From Thermococcus profundus (GTDB taxonomy: Archaea; Methanobacteriota_B; Thermococci; Thermococcales; Thermococcaceae), in assembly GCF_002214585.1 (NCBI RefSeq), contig NZ_CP014862.1:620001-684000 (forward strand): DNA of 64,000 nt, in the 5' to 3' direction. This document shows, piece after piece, positions 44,013 through 53,688 of this stretch. The first letter of the stretch is position 1. Each line of letters begins with the position of its first letter. Both the position numbers and the translations under genes were made by a program. The notes beneath the pieces are model-generated. The model saw nothing but the letters and a program-made list of their open reading frames with translations. It did not search any database and was not told the origin of the DNA.

Positions 44013-45499
44013 GCTTCATCCCCCCTGAGAAGGGCCTTGACGTCACCTATTCCAATCTCGCTTCCCCTTCCCTTGAGGGTTATTTTCCAGGGCTCAACAC
44101 CGTATTCTCTGGCGAGAAGCTGGACGATTCTCGGCCTGCAGAAGCTTCCCTGGCAGGTTCCAGTTGTTGCCTTCGTCCTGAACTTGACGGAATCGACGCT
44201 CGGCGTTTTAACCCCTATGAACTTCATCCTCTCGATGGCCTCTAGGATATCCCCCTCGCTCACGTGGTTGCATCTGCACACTATCTTTCCATAGGCAGGG
44301 TTCCGTTTTACCATCTCGTTCGCCTTCTCCGGCGGAAGCATGAAGAAGTGCGTTATCTCCTTTCTGTACGGATTCCACCTCTCCTTCTCCACGAGTTTAA
44401 CGCCGAGGTCGCGCTGGATGATCTCAGCGACCTCGTATGCTATGGCAGGGGCGCTCGTTAAACCCGGGGAGCGTATCCCCGCTACGTTTATGAAGCCCTG
44501 AACCTCCTCTTCGGCCTTGATTATGAAGTCCCCACCTGTTGGCTCAGGTCTTAAACCTGCGAACGTCCTTATCACCTTGCTTTTAGGTGGGAGGTTTGGC
44601 CAGAGCTTCCTGGCTCCTTCCCAGACCTCCCTGAGGCCCTCCTCAGTCGTGGCGAAGTCCTCCTTCTCCTCGGGCGGAAGATCCTGGGCGTTCGGCCCTA
44701 TCATCATGTGGCCGCTGACCTCGGTGGTTACGACTATTCCCTTGCTTACGGGCGTGGGTGTCGGGAAGAGAACCCTCCTCGGTCCGGGAACATCGTCGTC
44801 AAAGAGGTAGTACTCGCCCTTCCTCGGGTGTATCTCGAAGTAGTCTATCCCGGCCATCCGGGCGATTTTGTCCGCGTAGAGACCGGCGGCGTTTATAACA
44901 ATGTCCGCCTCGATGAAGCCGTTGTTGGTTTCGACCCCCTTCACCTCGCCGTTCTCGACCTTTATGCCTGTAACCTCGGTCTCAAGGTGCGTTTTAACTC
45001 CGTTCGCCACGGCGTTCTCGACTAGGGCTATAACTGCTGGAATCGGAGCTATCTGCCCGACTATCGGAACCCAGAGGGCGCCTATAGCCTCTTTGGTAAG
45101 ACCCGGCTCGAGGTGGAAGAGCTCATCCCCCTCGACTATCCTCATCTCGGGGACGCCGTTTTTCCTCCCCCTCTCCAGGAGCTTCTCAAGCTCGTCGAAG
45201 TCCTCCTCCTTCGTGGCGACTATCAAAGCACCGTTCCAGACATGGGCTATCTGAAGCTCCTTAACCCACTGGTGCCAAATCCGGTTCCCGCGGATGCAGA
45301 GTCTTGCCCTCACCGGATACTTCTCGGGATCGTCGTCGTAGCCGCCGTGGATGAGGGCGGTGTTGGCCTTGCTGACTCCCCATCCGACGTCGGGAGCTTT
45401 CTCTATTAGATGAACCTCAAGGTTCTCGTATCTGCTCAGGACGCGCGCTATGCTAGCGCCGCTTATTCCAGCGCCAATTATGGCCACTCTCGTCTTCAT
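44009..45499 (-). CDS. glpA: Glycerol-3-phosphate dehydrogenase (GlpA type)
   Basis: The 496-residue flavoprotein has RVAIIGAGISGASIARVLSRYE at the FAD site and a C-terminal BFD-like [2Fe-2S] site with CRCNHVSEGDI and TCQGSFC. It oxidises sn-glycerol 3-phosphate to dihydroxyacetone phosphate. TTTTAAAG (45539-45547) is a TATA candidate giving its own short-leader promoter, so it need not depend on glpK. The ATG at 45499 follows GGAGGTGCGAGC. Confidence 0.9.
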   Translation of the reverse strand: MKTRVAIIGAGISGASIARVLSRYENLEVHLIEKAPDVGWGVSKANTALIHGGYDDDPEKYPVRARLCIRGNRIWHQWVKELQIAHVWNGALIVATKEEDFDELEKLLERGRKNGVPEMRIVEGDELFHLEPGLTKEAIGALWVPIVGQIAPIPAVIALVENAVANGVKTHLETEVTGIKVENGEVKGVETNNGFIEADIVINAAGLYADKIARMAGIDYFEIHPRKGEYYLFDDDVPGPRRVLFPTPTPVSKGIVVTTEVSGHMMIGPNAQDLPPEEKEDFATTEEGLREVWEGARKLWPNLPPKSKVIRTFAGLRPEPTGGDFIIKAEEEVQGFINVAGIRSPGLTSAPAIAYEVAEIIQRDLGVKLVEKERWNPYRKEITHFFMLPPEKANEMVKRNPAYGKIVCRCNHVSEGDILEAIERMKFIGVKTPSVDSVKFRTKATTGTCQGSFCRPRIVQLLAREYGVEPWKITLKGRGSEIGIGDVKALLRGDEA

Positions 45500-45591
45500 G
45501 CTCGCACCTCCAAACTAAAACGAAAAACGGATTTTTTCATTTTAAAGCTTTCTCTAACCTTTGGTTTAGCCTATGGACTGTCAGAGGACGG

Positions 45592-45603
45592 TTTTGAACA
45601 TAA
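45592..45603. promoter_or_regulatory. 12-base motif TTTTGAACATAA in the glpK-glpA gap
   Basis: This 12-base sequence is repeated exactly, on the other strand, at 48728-48739 between the phosphodiesterase and MFS genes. A related palindrome, GAACA-GTTA-TGTTC (45636-45649), lies 30 bases away. They may be binding sites of a common regulator of the glycerol genes. Confidence 0.35.
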
Positions 45604-45655
45604 AAAGGGAGGACAAGGGTGAACACCAGGAAAATGAACAGTTATGTTCCTCATG

Positions 45656-47140
45656 TTACTTGGCCCCAACTACCCTAGCCCAGCCCATCGCCCTCTTCAC
45701 AGCCTCCTTCCAGCCGCGGTAGAGCCTTTCGCGCGTCTCCTCATCCATCCTGGGTTCGAAGACCTTCTCGGCTTTCCAGAGATCCTTTATCTCTTCAAGG
45801 CTCTCCCAGTAGCCGATGGCCAGTCCTGCGAGATAAGCGGCTCCGAGTGCTGTGGTTTCCTTCACAACGGGCCTTATGACTTTTCTGTTCAGTATATCCG
45901 CCTGGAACTGCATGAGGAAGTCGTTTGCAGTGACTCCTCCGTCGACGCGGAGGTCCTTAATCTGGACGAGCTTTTCCATCTCCTCAACGACGTCCCTCGT
46001 GAGGTATGCGATGGCCTCAAGCGTCGCCCTCGCCAGGTGCTCCCTGCCGGTACCGCGTGTTATGCCGATTATCAGCCCGCGCGCGAACTGATCCCAGTAG
46101 GGCGCCCCAAGGCCGACGAAGGCGGGAACGAAGTAGACCCCCTCGTTGCTCTCAAGCTTCGTTGCAAGCTCCTCGGTCTCCGAGGCGTGTTGGATTATCT
46201 TTATTCCATCCCTGAGCCACTGAACGGCGGCACCGGTCACAAAAACGCTTCCCTCAAGGGCGTAGCTGACCCTTCCCCTGAGGCCCCAGGCTATCGTCGT
46301 GAGTAGGTTCTCGGAGTAGCGCACCATCTTTCCAGTGTTGGCCAGGATGAAGCTCCCCGTTCCGTATGTCGCCTTCACCATTCCAGTCTCGAAGGCTGCC
46401 TGGCCGAAGAGAGCCGCCTGCTGGTCGCCGGCGTCGCCGCTAACGGGGATTTCAGCACCTAGGATTTCCCTCTTCGTGTAGCCGTAGACCTCGCTTGATT
46501 CCCTAACCTCGGGAAGGACGCTCTCAGGGATGTCGAAGAGCTCCAGCAGTTCTCCGTCCCACTCCAGCTTGCGTATGTTGAAGAGCATCGTCCTTGAGGC
46601 GTTGGAGTAGTCGGTGACGTGCTTTCCTGTGAGGCGGTAGATGAGGAATGTATCGACAGTTCCAAAGAGGACTTCGCCCCTCTCCGCCTTCCCCCTGAGG
46701 CCGGGCACGTTGTCGAGGAGCCACTTGAGCTTTGAGGCAGAGAAGTAGGCATCGGGAACAAGGCCCGTCTTCTTCTTTATCATAGCTCCGTACTCGCGCT
46801 TTATCTCCTCTACCATCTCCGCGGTTCTCCTGCACTGCCAGACTATCGCGTTGTATAGCGGCTTTCCCTCTCTGTCCCATACGAGCGTCGTTTCGCGCTG
46901 ATTTGTGATGCCTATGCCCGCTATCTGGCTTGGCTCGATTTTGGCCCTATCAATTGCGGTTTTTATGGCCCTAAGCTGGGCCTCCCAGATTTCCTCGGGA
47001 TTGTGCTCAACCCATCCAGGCTTGGGATAGTGCTGGGGGAACTCGTACTGCCCAACCCCGTGGACGTTGCTCTCCCTGTCGAAGATTATCGCCCTCGCCG
47101 ATGTGGTCCCCTCGTCAAGAGAGAGTATGAACTTGTCCAT
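45656..47140 (-). CDS. glpK: Glycerol kinase
   Basis: The 494-residue FGGY kinase has the ATP motif [15 protein letters not shown] and [16 protein letters not shown], the glycerol-site [11 protein letters not shown]-like stretch and a late [15 protein letters not shown]. It makes sn-glycerol 3-phosphate for GlpA. The ATG at 47140 has GGTGAGCATGG upstream, and a TATA-like TAATAAATT lies at about 47172-47180. The stop is followed by the IR at 45636-45649. Confidence 0.95.
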   Translation of the reverse strand: MDKFILSLDEGTTSARAIIFDRESNVHGVGQYEFPQHYPKPGWVEHNPEEIWEAQLRAIKTAIDRAKIEPSQIAGIGITNQRETTLVWDREGKPLYNAIVWQCRRTAEMVEEIKREYGAMIKKKTGLVPDAYFSASKLKWLLDNVPGLRGKAERGEVLFGTVDTFLIYRLTGKHVTDYSNASRTMLFNIRKLEWDGELLELFDIPESVLPEVRESSEVYGYTKREILGAEIPVSGDAGDQQAALFGQAAFETGMVKATYGTGSFILANTGKMVRYSENLLTTIAWGLRGRVSYALEGSVFVTGAAVQWLRDGIKIIQHASETEELATKLESNEGVYFVPAFVGLGAPYWDQFARGLIIGITRGTGREHLARATLEAIAYLTRDVVEEMEKLVQIKDLRVDGGVTANDFLMQFQADILNRKVIRPVVKETTALGAAYLAGLAIGYWESLEEIKDLWKAEKVFEPRMDEETRERLYRGWKEAVKRAMGWARVVGAK

Positions 47141-47251
47141 CCATGCTCACCAAAAATGATAGACGACTGGAGAATTTATTAGGGTTTCCGCGTTCACCGT
47201 TTTGGTTTCCATCGCCCAAAAATAAAAGGACACGATCCCGTAAAAGCTACC

Positions 47252-47998
47252 TCACCTCAACCCGAGCCCGGTTAGGTAGTTGAGCATCCTCTCAACGTCG
47301 TTGACAATGAGAACGTCGAAGAGACCGCCGAGCCTCACCAGATTGTCGTTGGCATAGTAGAGTTCCTCGTTGAGCGACCAGAGGGCTATCCTGAGGCCAG
47401 CACTTCTTGCCATCTGAAGGGCCCCAACGGTCTTCTCAACACCGAGGAGGGCCATCGCGTCAATCGGGGGGTTGAGGGACCATGGTTTTAGTTCGGCTAT
47501 TAGATGGGGAAGCTGCGCCAGTGCCTCCTCCTTGTCTACTAGGATCCCAATCTTGGTCTCATCGTCGTACTTGCGGTATTCGCGGAGGGCATCGATGTTG
47601 AAGGACGAGACGAGGATTCTATCGGGGTTATTCGCCTTTATAAGCTCCGCAGTCTTCTCCACCGCATCGATGTCCTTGAGCTCGACGTTGATTATAACGT
47701 CCTCCGGAAGGGCCTCAAAGACCTCCTCAAGGGTGGGGATCCTCTCCCCGTTCCCGAAGTCGAGGGACTTGAGCTCCTCAAGCGTCATCTCCTTGACCTT
47801 ACCGCTTCCGTTGCTCACCCTGTCAACGGTCTCGTCGTGGATAACCACCACTTCCCCGTCCTTTGTGAGCCAGACGTCGAGTTCAACTCCATCTGCTCCG
47901 GCCTCTACAGCTTTTTTGAACGCCAGAAGGGTGTTCTCGGGGTACTTCGCGGAGTAGCCCCTGTGCCCAAGAACCAGGGTTTTATTCCAGTTCACCAT
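47252..47998 (-). CDS. Glycerophosphodiester phosphodiesterase (larger of two)
   Basis: The 248-residue TIM-barrel enzyme has the catalytic [17 protein letters not shown] and [22 protein letters not shown]. It releases sn-glycerol 3-phosphate from glycerophosphodiesters, feeding GlpA directly. Archaeal lipids are made on the other enantiomer, so its substrates are likely bacterial debris. It follows the second phosphodiesterase by 15 bases, with GGAGGTGAACTCTA before the ATG. Confidence 0.9.
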   Translation of the reverse strand: MVNWNKTLVLGHRGYSAKYPENTLLAFKKAVEAGADGVELDVWLTKDGEVVVIHDETVDRVSNGSGKVKEMTLEELKSLDFGNGERIPTLEEVFEALPEDVIINVELKDIDAVEKTAELIKANNPDRILVSSFNIDALREYRKYDDETKIGILVDKEEALAQLPHLIAELKPWSLNPPIDAMALLGVEKTVGALQMARSAGLRIALWSLNEELYYANDNLVRLGGLFDVLIVNDVERMLNYLTGLGLR

Positions 47999-48013
47999 TA
48001 GAGTTCACCTCCG

Positions 48014-48718
48014 TCATCTTGGCCCCTGCGGTAGAAAAACCTTTCTCAACATAGCGGGATCGTCGGAGATCACGACGTCCGCGAGGGGCTCTAACCGGGG
48101 AACCCAGAGGAGTTCGTCCATTTTGTAGTTCCACAGGTACAGCTTGAAACCCCTCTTTCTCAGTGTCCTCAGCAGGGCAGTGAACGGACCGTAGCCCACG
48201 TACGAAACGCCGTCTATCGGCACGTGGATGGAGTAGAGTCCCCTCAGCCTCGGGATCCACGCGACGGAGGAATAGCCGACGATAGAGAAGCCCACCCGGC
48301 AGTAGGGGCATTCATGGAGCAGTGCCCTGGCCGTTCCCGGGTCATCGGTGGAAAAAACAGTTCTCTCCACTGCCCCATATTTCTCGATGAGATCAAGGGC
48401 CTCTTCCCCGGCTTCCGCCTCCTTCACGTCCACGTCGAGGTGTACTGGGGGAAGCTCCCTCAGCAGGGCATCAACCGTTGGGATAAGCTTTCCAAGGGGG
48501 TGGAGCCTTCTGAGCTCTGGGAGGGTGAGGTCTTTGAGGTAGTAGCGCTCTTTTCCAACCGTGAAATGTTCGTCGTGGTGCACCACGACCTTTCCGTCCC
48601 CGGTCGTTCTCACGTCGAACTCTATCCCCTGGGCGTACCTTATGGCCCTCCGGAAAGCCGGCAACGTGTTCTCCAGTTCTCCCCTGAAACCCCTGTGTCC
48701 AAGGATGAGCACTCCCAT
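48014..48718 (-). CDS. Glycerophosphodiester phosphodiesterase (smaller of two)
   Basis: The 234-residue protein has GHRGFRGELENTLPAF and EFDVRTTGDGKVVVHHDEHF, so the catalytic histidines and acidic residues are kept. It shares the family fold with the gene at 47252 but is quite divergent, so it may have another substrate. TTTTTAAG (about 48741-48748) lies upstream as a TATA candidate. Confidence 0.87.
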   Translation of the reverse strand: MGVLILGHRGFRGELENTLPAFRRAIRYAQGIEFDVRTTGDGKVVVHHDEHFTVGKERYYLKDLTLPELRRLHPLGKLIPTVDALLRELPPVHLDVDVKEAEAGEEALDLIEKYGAVERTVFSTDDPGTARALLHECPYCRVGFSIVGYSSVAWIPRLRGLYSIHVPIDGVSYVGYGPFTALLRTLRKRGFKLYLWNYKMDELLWVPRLEPLADVVISDDPAMLRKVFLPQGPR

Positions 48719-48727
48719 CTTGCCCTA

Positions 48728-48739
48728 TTATGTTCAAAA
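48728..48739. promoter_or_regulatory. Second copy of the TTTTGAACATAA motif
   Basis: On the minus strand the 12 bases match 45592-45603 exactly. They sit directly behind the ATG of the smaller phosphodiesterase gene, between its start and the TATA-like run, in the divergent gap with the MFS gene at 48791. Confidence 0.35.
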
Positions 48740-48790
48740 AACCCTTAAAAATCCTTCTTTCCATCCCTCAAGGATTAAAATAGAGGGGTG

Positions 48791-50161
48791 ATGAACTTGA
48801 CCGAGTTCAGGTACAGCAGAATCTTCCTGCTTGGTTTCGGTTTCTTCGGTATAAGCATAATCTGGGCCCTCTACAACGCGTACATTCCGATATTCCTCCA
48901 GGACACCTTTGGAATGGGCAAGACTGTAACGGGCTTCATCATGACCATCGACAACCTTTTTGCGGTTCTCCTGCTCCCCTTCCTCGGGGCCCTTAGCGAC
49001 ATGACGCGGACCAGGTTTGGGAGGAGAAAGCCGTACATACTCCTCGGTGCTCCATCCGCCGCGCTTATGTTTGCCCTCATTCCGATAGCAAGGGATCACG
49101 GCAGTCTGGCCCTGTTCATGGGGACGATAATCCTGATGAACTTCTTCATGGCACTCTTCCGCTCCCCCGTCGTTGCCTTCATGCCAGACATAACCCCGAG
49201 TGAGAAGAGGAGCCAGGCCAACGGCATAATCAACTTCATGGGCGGACTCGGGGCTCTGCTTGCTTATTTCGGCGGTAAAGTTCTCTACGACATTAACTAC
49301 GCCTATCCATTCTACGCCGGTGCGCTCATAATGCTCCTCGCCAACCTTTTCGTTGTCCTTTTCGTTCCCGAGCCCGAGGAGTACCGCGTTCCCGGAAAGA
49401 AGATCAGCATCAGAAAGCTCCTCTCCGAAACTTCTCACAAGAGCTTCGGCGAACTCAAGGAAAACCTCAAGGACGTCTTCGCCAGCCACGAGAGAAGCCT
49501 GCTCGCTATTCTGCTGGCCATCTTCCTCTGGTTCGTTGCCTTCAACTCCCTCGAAACGTTCTTCACCAGCTACTTCAAGTACCACCTCTTTGGCATCCCC
49601 GTGGGGGCCCCCGAGACGGAACTGACGCGGAAGATAGAGAGCACTGGCGCCTTCATGCTCGGAGCGGTATCACTCAGCTTCATGCTTTCGGCGATCCCCG
49701 CGGGGTTCCTCGGCGCCAGGATCGGCAGGAGGAAGACCATAACGATTGGCCTTGTGATAGTGGCCCTCATGGTGATCACCGCCTACTTCCTCGGTCAGGC
49801 CCACAGGCCCGAGAGCCCCTCCCTTTCGGATCCCGTCGTCATGGAGTTCATGGGGCTCTTCTTTATAGCGGGTATTGGGTGGGCCATGGTCAACGTCAAT
49901 TCCCTGCCGATGGTCGTCGACATGACGACCGAGGAGAAGCTTGGCGGCTACACTGGCCTCTATTACTTCTTCAGCCAGGCCGCCAACCTGGTCGCCCCAC
50001 CGCTCGCGGGCATTTTCATCGACCTCCTCGGTTACTGGACTCTCCTGCCCTTCGCCACGGTATTCTTCCTCCTGGCGGCGCTGGTAGTCCAGTTCGTCAG
50101 GAGGGGAGACGTGGTCAGAACGAAGGGCGGCGCCCTCGACTACGTTCCGGACATGGATTGA
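48791..50161 (+). CDS. MFS carrier (GPH/SLC45-like), first of two
   Basis: The 456-residue membrane protein has 12 segments and the motif GALSDMTRTRFGRRKPYILLG of the sugar:cation symporter subgroup. The substrate is unknown; a sugar or a glycerol derivative is possible given the neighbouring phosphodiesterase, but this is a guess. ATG 48791 follows GGGGTG; the GTG at 48788 is part of it. Confidence 0.82.
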   Translation: MNLTEFRYSRIFLLGFGFFGISIIWALYNAYIPIFLQDTFGMGKTVTGFIMTIDNLFAVLLLPFLGALSDMTRTRFGRRKPYILLGAPSAALMFALIPIARDHGSLALFMGTIILMNFFMALFRSPVVAFMPDITPSEKRSQANGIINFMGGLGALLAYFGGKVLYDINYAYPFYAGALIMLLANLFVVLFVPEPEEYRVPGKKISIRKLLSETSHKSFGELKENLKDVFASHERSLLAILLAIFLWFVAFNSLETFFTSYFKYHLFGIPVGAPETELTRKIESTGAFMLGAVSLSFMLSAIPAGFLGARIGRRKTITIGLVIVALMVITAYFLGQAHRPESPSLSDPVVMEFMGLFFIAGIGWAMVNVNSLPMVVDMTTEEKLGGYTGLYYFFSQAANLVAPPLAGIFIDLLGYWTLLPFATVFFLLAALVVQFVRRGDVVRTKGGALDYVPDMD

Positions 50162-50236
50162 CTCTCCTCTCCCTTTCCTTTGTGTGGAGTGGGAGATTAG
50201 GAATGGTTTATTGAGTAATTGAGGTGGGTGGTTGCA

Positions 50237-51547
50237 ATGGAAGGAGATAAAGGATTCAAGTGGGGTGTTGTCCTCGGCCTCGCCCTGTTGGGCTTCAGCA
50301 GGAGCGTTGGATGGGCGCTGAACAAGGGGCTCTCTTTTCCCCTGCTTTCGAGCTACACGGAGTCCCCCCTTGTGAAGGGAACAATACTGGCCCTTGAGGG
50401 CCTTATTGGAATAATAATCCCGCCGCTCCTCGGCTATTACAGCGATACCCTCCGGTCGAAGCACGGCAGGAGGAGACCGTTTGTCATGATGGGCGGTGTG
50501 CTGGCCGGGATCGCCGCGCTCTTCATATACACAGCCTACGCATTGGGCATCCCCCTCGCCTGGTTCGCCCTGTCTCTGGCGTTCTTCTACTTCTCGATGC
50601 ACCTCTACACTGCTCAGTACCGGGCGCTGATGCCGGATACCGTTGAGAGCGGTCAGAGGGGGCAGGCTAGTGGGATAATAACCCTATTCGAGTGGGCCGG
50701 GAACCTCTTCCTCTTTGGACTTGCGGGCCTTTTGATCGCGAAGGCCGTTGCCGAAACTGGGGAAAAGGAGGGCATACAGGCCCTTGCTCAAACTCCTTAC
50801 CTCAAGATCCCGTTCCTCGTTACGGCGCTCTTCCTCATCGGTGCGGCGCTCTTTGTGTATTTCGTGGTCAGGGAGCCAGAAAGCCCGGAGGTTGAGGAGA
50901 ACGAGAGTCTCGGAAGCTACCTAAAGAGCATAGTTGAGAACAGGGACTTTCTCAAGTTCTACACGGCCCAGACCCTCTGGTGGATGAGCTTCGAGTTCAT
51001 AGGGGTATTCCTGTACGGAATTCTGGCCTTCATACTCTACGGTTCGGCGGGTGAAGAGAACATAAAGGCAGTTACCTCCCTGGGCCTATATTTAATGGCC
51101 CTATTCAACGTCACCGTGCTCATCGGGGCCCTTCCAGGGGGCATTATCTATGACAAGCTCGGGAGGAGGTTGAGCATAATCCTCGGCGGCGTCATCTTCG
51201 CGATCCCCCTGCTGTGGGGGTGGTTCATAACGACCAAGGCAGAGATAACGATAGCCCTCGGAATAGCTGGAGTAGGCTGGGGAATCCTCATGGCGGCGTC
51301 TTACCCAGTCATAGGCGACCTCCTGACCAGGTTCGAGAAGGAGGCCTTCACTGGGAGATACTACGGCTTCTTCGAGGCAACGCGCTCCCTGCCGGTTCTG
51401 CTGGCTGGGATCATCGGTGGAGCGGTGGTTCAGCTGGCCGGGAATAACTACCGCGTTCTCTTCCCGCTCGGCGCCGTACTGGTCCTCCTCGCGATGCCGA
51501 TGGTGTGGATGATGAAGAACCTGGAGGCGAAGGGGGTGGAGAGATGA
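50237..51547 (+). CDS. MFS carrier (GPH/SLC45-like), second of two
   Basis: The 436-residue membrane protein has the same general plan as the previous gene (GYYSDTLRSKHGRRRPFVMMGG). It starts at ATG 50237 after GAGGTGGGTGGTTGCA. The last bases overlap the hydrolase gene by four, so the two are co-translated. It is clearly a paralogue of the upstream carrier, not a broken copy. Confidence 0.8.
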   Translation: MEGDKGFKWGVVLGLALLGFSRSVGWALNKGLSFPLLSSYTESPLVKGTILALEGLIGIIIPPLLGYYSDTLRSKHGRRRPFVMMGGVLAGIAALFIYTAYALGIPLAWFALSLAFFYFSMHLYTAQYRALMPDTVESGQRGQASGIITLFEWAGNLFLFGLAGLLIAKAVAETGEKEGIQALAQTPYLKIPFLVTALFLIGAALFVYFVVREPESPEVEENESLGSYLKSIVENRDFLKFYTAQTLWWMSFEFIGVFLYGILAFILYGSAGEENIKAVTSLGLYLMALFNVTVLIGALPGGIIYDKLGRRLSIILGGVIFAIPLLWGWFITTKAEITIALGIAGVGWGILMAASYPVIGDLLTRFEKEAFTGRYYGFFEATRSLPVLLAGIIGGAVVQLAGNNYRVLFPLGAVLVLLAMPMVWMMKNLEAKGVER

Positions 51548-52419
51548 TAGGCCCGTTTCTCTCCATCATCGTTTTCCTCGTGTTCGTTTTTATCGCGTTT
51601 GTAGCCTTCGTGGGCTACAAGATGGTCAGGCCTCCGAGGCTCATCGAGGAATGGACGCCGAAGGATCTGGGCTTTGACTACGAGGATGTAACATTCGAAA
51701 CGGAGGACGGGCTCAAGCTCAGCGGCTGGTGGATCGACAACGGGAGTGATAAAACCATCATCCCGCTCCACGGCTACACGGCGAGCAGATGGTATTCGCT
51801 CTACATGAGGCCGACGATAGAGTTTCTCTTGAGGGAGGGCTACAACGTCCTGGCCTTTGACTTCCGAGCCCACGGAAAGAGTGAGGGGAAGTACACCACC
51901 GTTGGGGATAGGGAGTTGCTCGACGTCAGGGCCGCCGTGGAATGGCTGAAAAAGACTCACCCGGAGAAGGCGGGCAAAATCGGACTCACCGGCTTCTCAA
52001 TGGGGGCTATGGTCACCATAAGGTCGCTCGCGGAGATCGAGGAGGTCTGCTGCGGCGTTGCCGACAGTCCGCCGATGGACCTGGACAGGACGGGAGCGAG
52101 GGGACTTAAATACTTCGCAAACCTTCCTGAGTGGCTTTACCTCTTCGTTAAGCCCTTCACAAAGCTCTTCAGCGGCGGAAAGGAAATCCATCCCATAGAG
52201 TATGCCGATAGGGTGAAAAAGCCCCTCCTCCTGATAGCAGGCGAAAAGGATCCCCTCGTTAAGGTCGAGGAGGTGAGGGAGTTCTACGAGAGAAACGGGA
52301 AGATCAACCCGAACGTTGAACTCTGGATCACTGACGCCCCCCACGTCAGAACCCTAAAGCTCCACCCCGAGGAGTGGAAGGCTAAAGTCGGAGAGTTCCT
52401 GAGAAAGTGGGTGGGCTGA
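51544..52419 (+). CDS. Membrane-anchored alpha/beta hydrolase
   Basis: The 291-residue protein has an N-terminal helix (about 5-25) and an alpha/beta hydrolase fold with a nucleophile elbow GFSMGAM, oxyanion stretch PLHGYTASRWY, aspartate in AGEKDPLVK and histidine in DAPHVRTLK. It could be an esterase or a peptidase. It is co-transcribed with the MFS carrier and starts at ATG 51544 overlapping the previous stop. Confidence 0.85.
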   Translation: MIGPFLSIIVFLVFVFIAFVAFVGYKMVRPPRLIEEWTPKDLGFDYEDVTFETEDGLKLSGWWIDNGSDKTIIPLHGYTASRWYSLYMRPTIEFLLREGYNVLAFDFRAHGKSEGKYTTVGDRELLDVRAAVEWLKKTHPEKAGKIGLTGFSMGAMVTIRSLAEIEEVCCGVADSPPMDLDRTGARGLKYFANLPEWLYLFVKPFTKLFSGGKEIHPIEYADRVKKPLLLIAGEKDPLVKVEEVREFYERNGKINPNVELWITDAPHVRTLKLHPEEWKAKVGEFLRKWVG

Positions 52420-52461
52420 TCTCCTCTTTTTTTGGGTTCTGAAAAGGTGAAAAATACCGCG

Positions 52462-53688
52462 TCACTGGAGCCTCCTGATCGCCCAGCGGTAGAGGAGCAC
52501 CGCAACAATGAGCATTCCAAAGGCTCCGGCCGCCAGCCAGACCACATCGGGCGCGATTTCCTGGGGAGGCCTGTGGTATATCTCAAGGAGGCGGAGGTCT
52601 TTGAGGGCCCTTCCGAGCGGGAAGTACTCGGCTATTGGTTTAGCCCAGTTGGGAAGTATGCTCTCGGGTATGACCACCCCTGCGAGGAAGAGGAGGGGCA
52701 TCGAGATGAGGTTCACCACGGCGTTCGTGGCCTTCATGCTCCTCGTTCCCATTGCTATCGCCAGACCCAGGCTCATCGAGAACACTGCCGCGAGAACTAT
52801 TATCGCCCAGCCGAGGGGACCCGGGAAAACCGTCTCCCCAAAGACGAGCTTTGAGTAGCCCACGCCTATCAGTATGCTGACGGTTATCACGATGAAGGTC
52901 GAGATCATCTTGCCGGTGAGGAAGTCCCAGGCCGTAGCCGGGGAAGCCGCTATCCTCCTCAGCGTTCCCTTCTCTATCTCCTCGAAGACGAGGCCAGATA
53001 CCGTCAGCATGGTCGCAAAGAGGAACTGTATCCCTATGAAGCTCGTGACGTAGAACTGCATCGGAGAGGCTTTCTTTCCCCTAACCGCCTCCTCCCGGAA
53101 GCTGAGGGGATCTATCATGCCTACCAGATAGGGCTTTATGCTCTCTATGGAAAAATTGGCGGCGTTTCCGGGCATGTATTTCTCCATGTAGCCCAGAGTT
53201 ATGTTGAGCCTCTTGTAGGCCATTTTCCTTTCGAACTCGGAGAAGAAGCCCTTGACAACCCCGCTCGTTATCTGATACTTCTGCGGGTCGCTCCTGTCGA
53301 AATAAGCTAACACGGTTCCCCGAAGGCCCCGGCTCAAGTTCTCGCCGAAGCCCTCTGGGAACACCAGCAGTACGCCGACCCTGCCGGACTTGAGTGCCTC
53401 GATGCCCGCGCTCTCGTTCGGGTACCGGGTTACCCTGAAGACCCTCGTCCCATCGACGGTGACGTTCTCCATTATCCCCACGACGTCCCGGGCCGAGAGG
53501 GGGGCATCCTCGTTGAAGTAAACCGCCCCGACCTTGACGACAACCGGGGGACTGGAGCCGCCCCATATTCCTCCGAAGAGGGTTATCCACATGAGGGGAA
53601 AGACGAATATCCAGAATATCGTCATCTTTTCCCTGCCCACTTCCTTCAGATCCTTCATTACTATGCCCTTCACTGCCCTCGCCTTCAT
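52462..53688 (-). CDS. ABC-2 type exporter permease
   Basis: The 408-residue protein has one N-terminal helix, a large outer domain of about 150 residues and five C-terminal helices (ISTFIVITVSILIGVGY and following). This is the layout of ABC-2 permeases with an external domain. It overlaps the ATPase gene by four bases. The cargo is unknown; drug or lipid export is typical. Confidence 0.85.
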   Translation of the reverse strand: MKARAVKGIVMKDLKEVGREKMTIFWIFVFPLMWITLFGGIWGGSSPPVVVKVGAVYFNEDAPLSARDVVGIMENVTVDGTRVFRVTRYPNESAGIEALKSGRVGVLLVFPEGFGENLSRGLRGTVLAYFDRSDPQKYQITSGVVKGFFSEFERKMAYKRLNITLGYMEKYMPGNAANFSIESIKPYLVGMIDPLSFREEAVRGKKASPMQFYVTSFIGIQFLFATMLTVSGLVFEEIEKGTLRRIAASPATAWDFLTGKMISTFIVITVSILIGVGYSKLVFGETVFPGPLGWAIIVLAAVFSMSLGLAIAMGTRSMKATNAVVNLISMPLLFLAGVVIPESILPNWAKPIAEYFPLGRALKDLRLLEIYHRPPQEIAPDVVWLAAGAFGMLIVAVLLYRWAIRRLQ

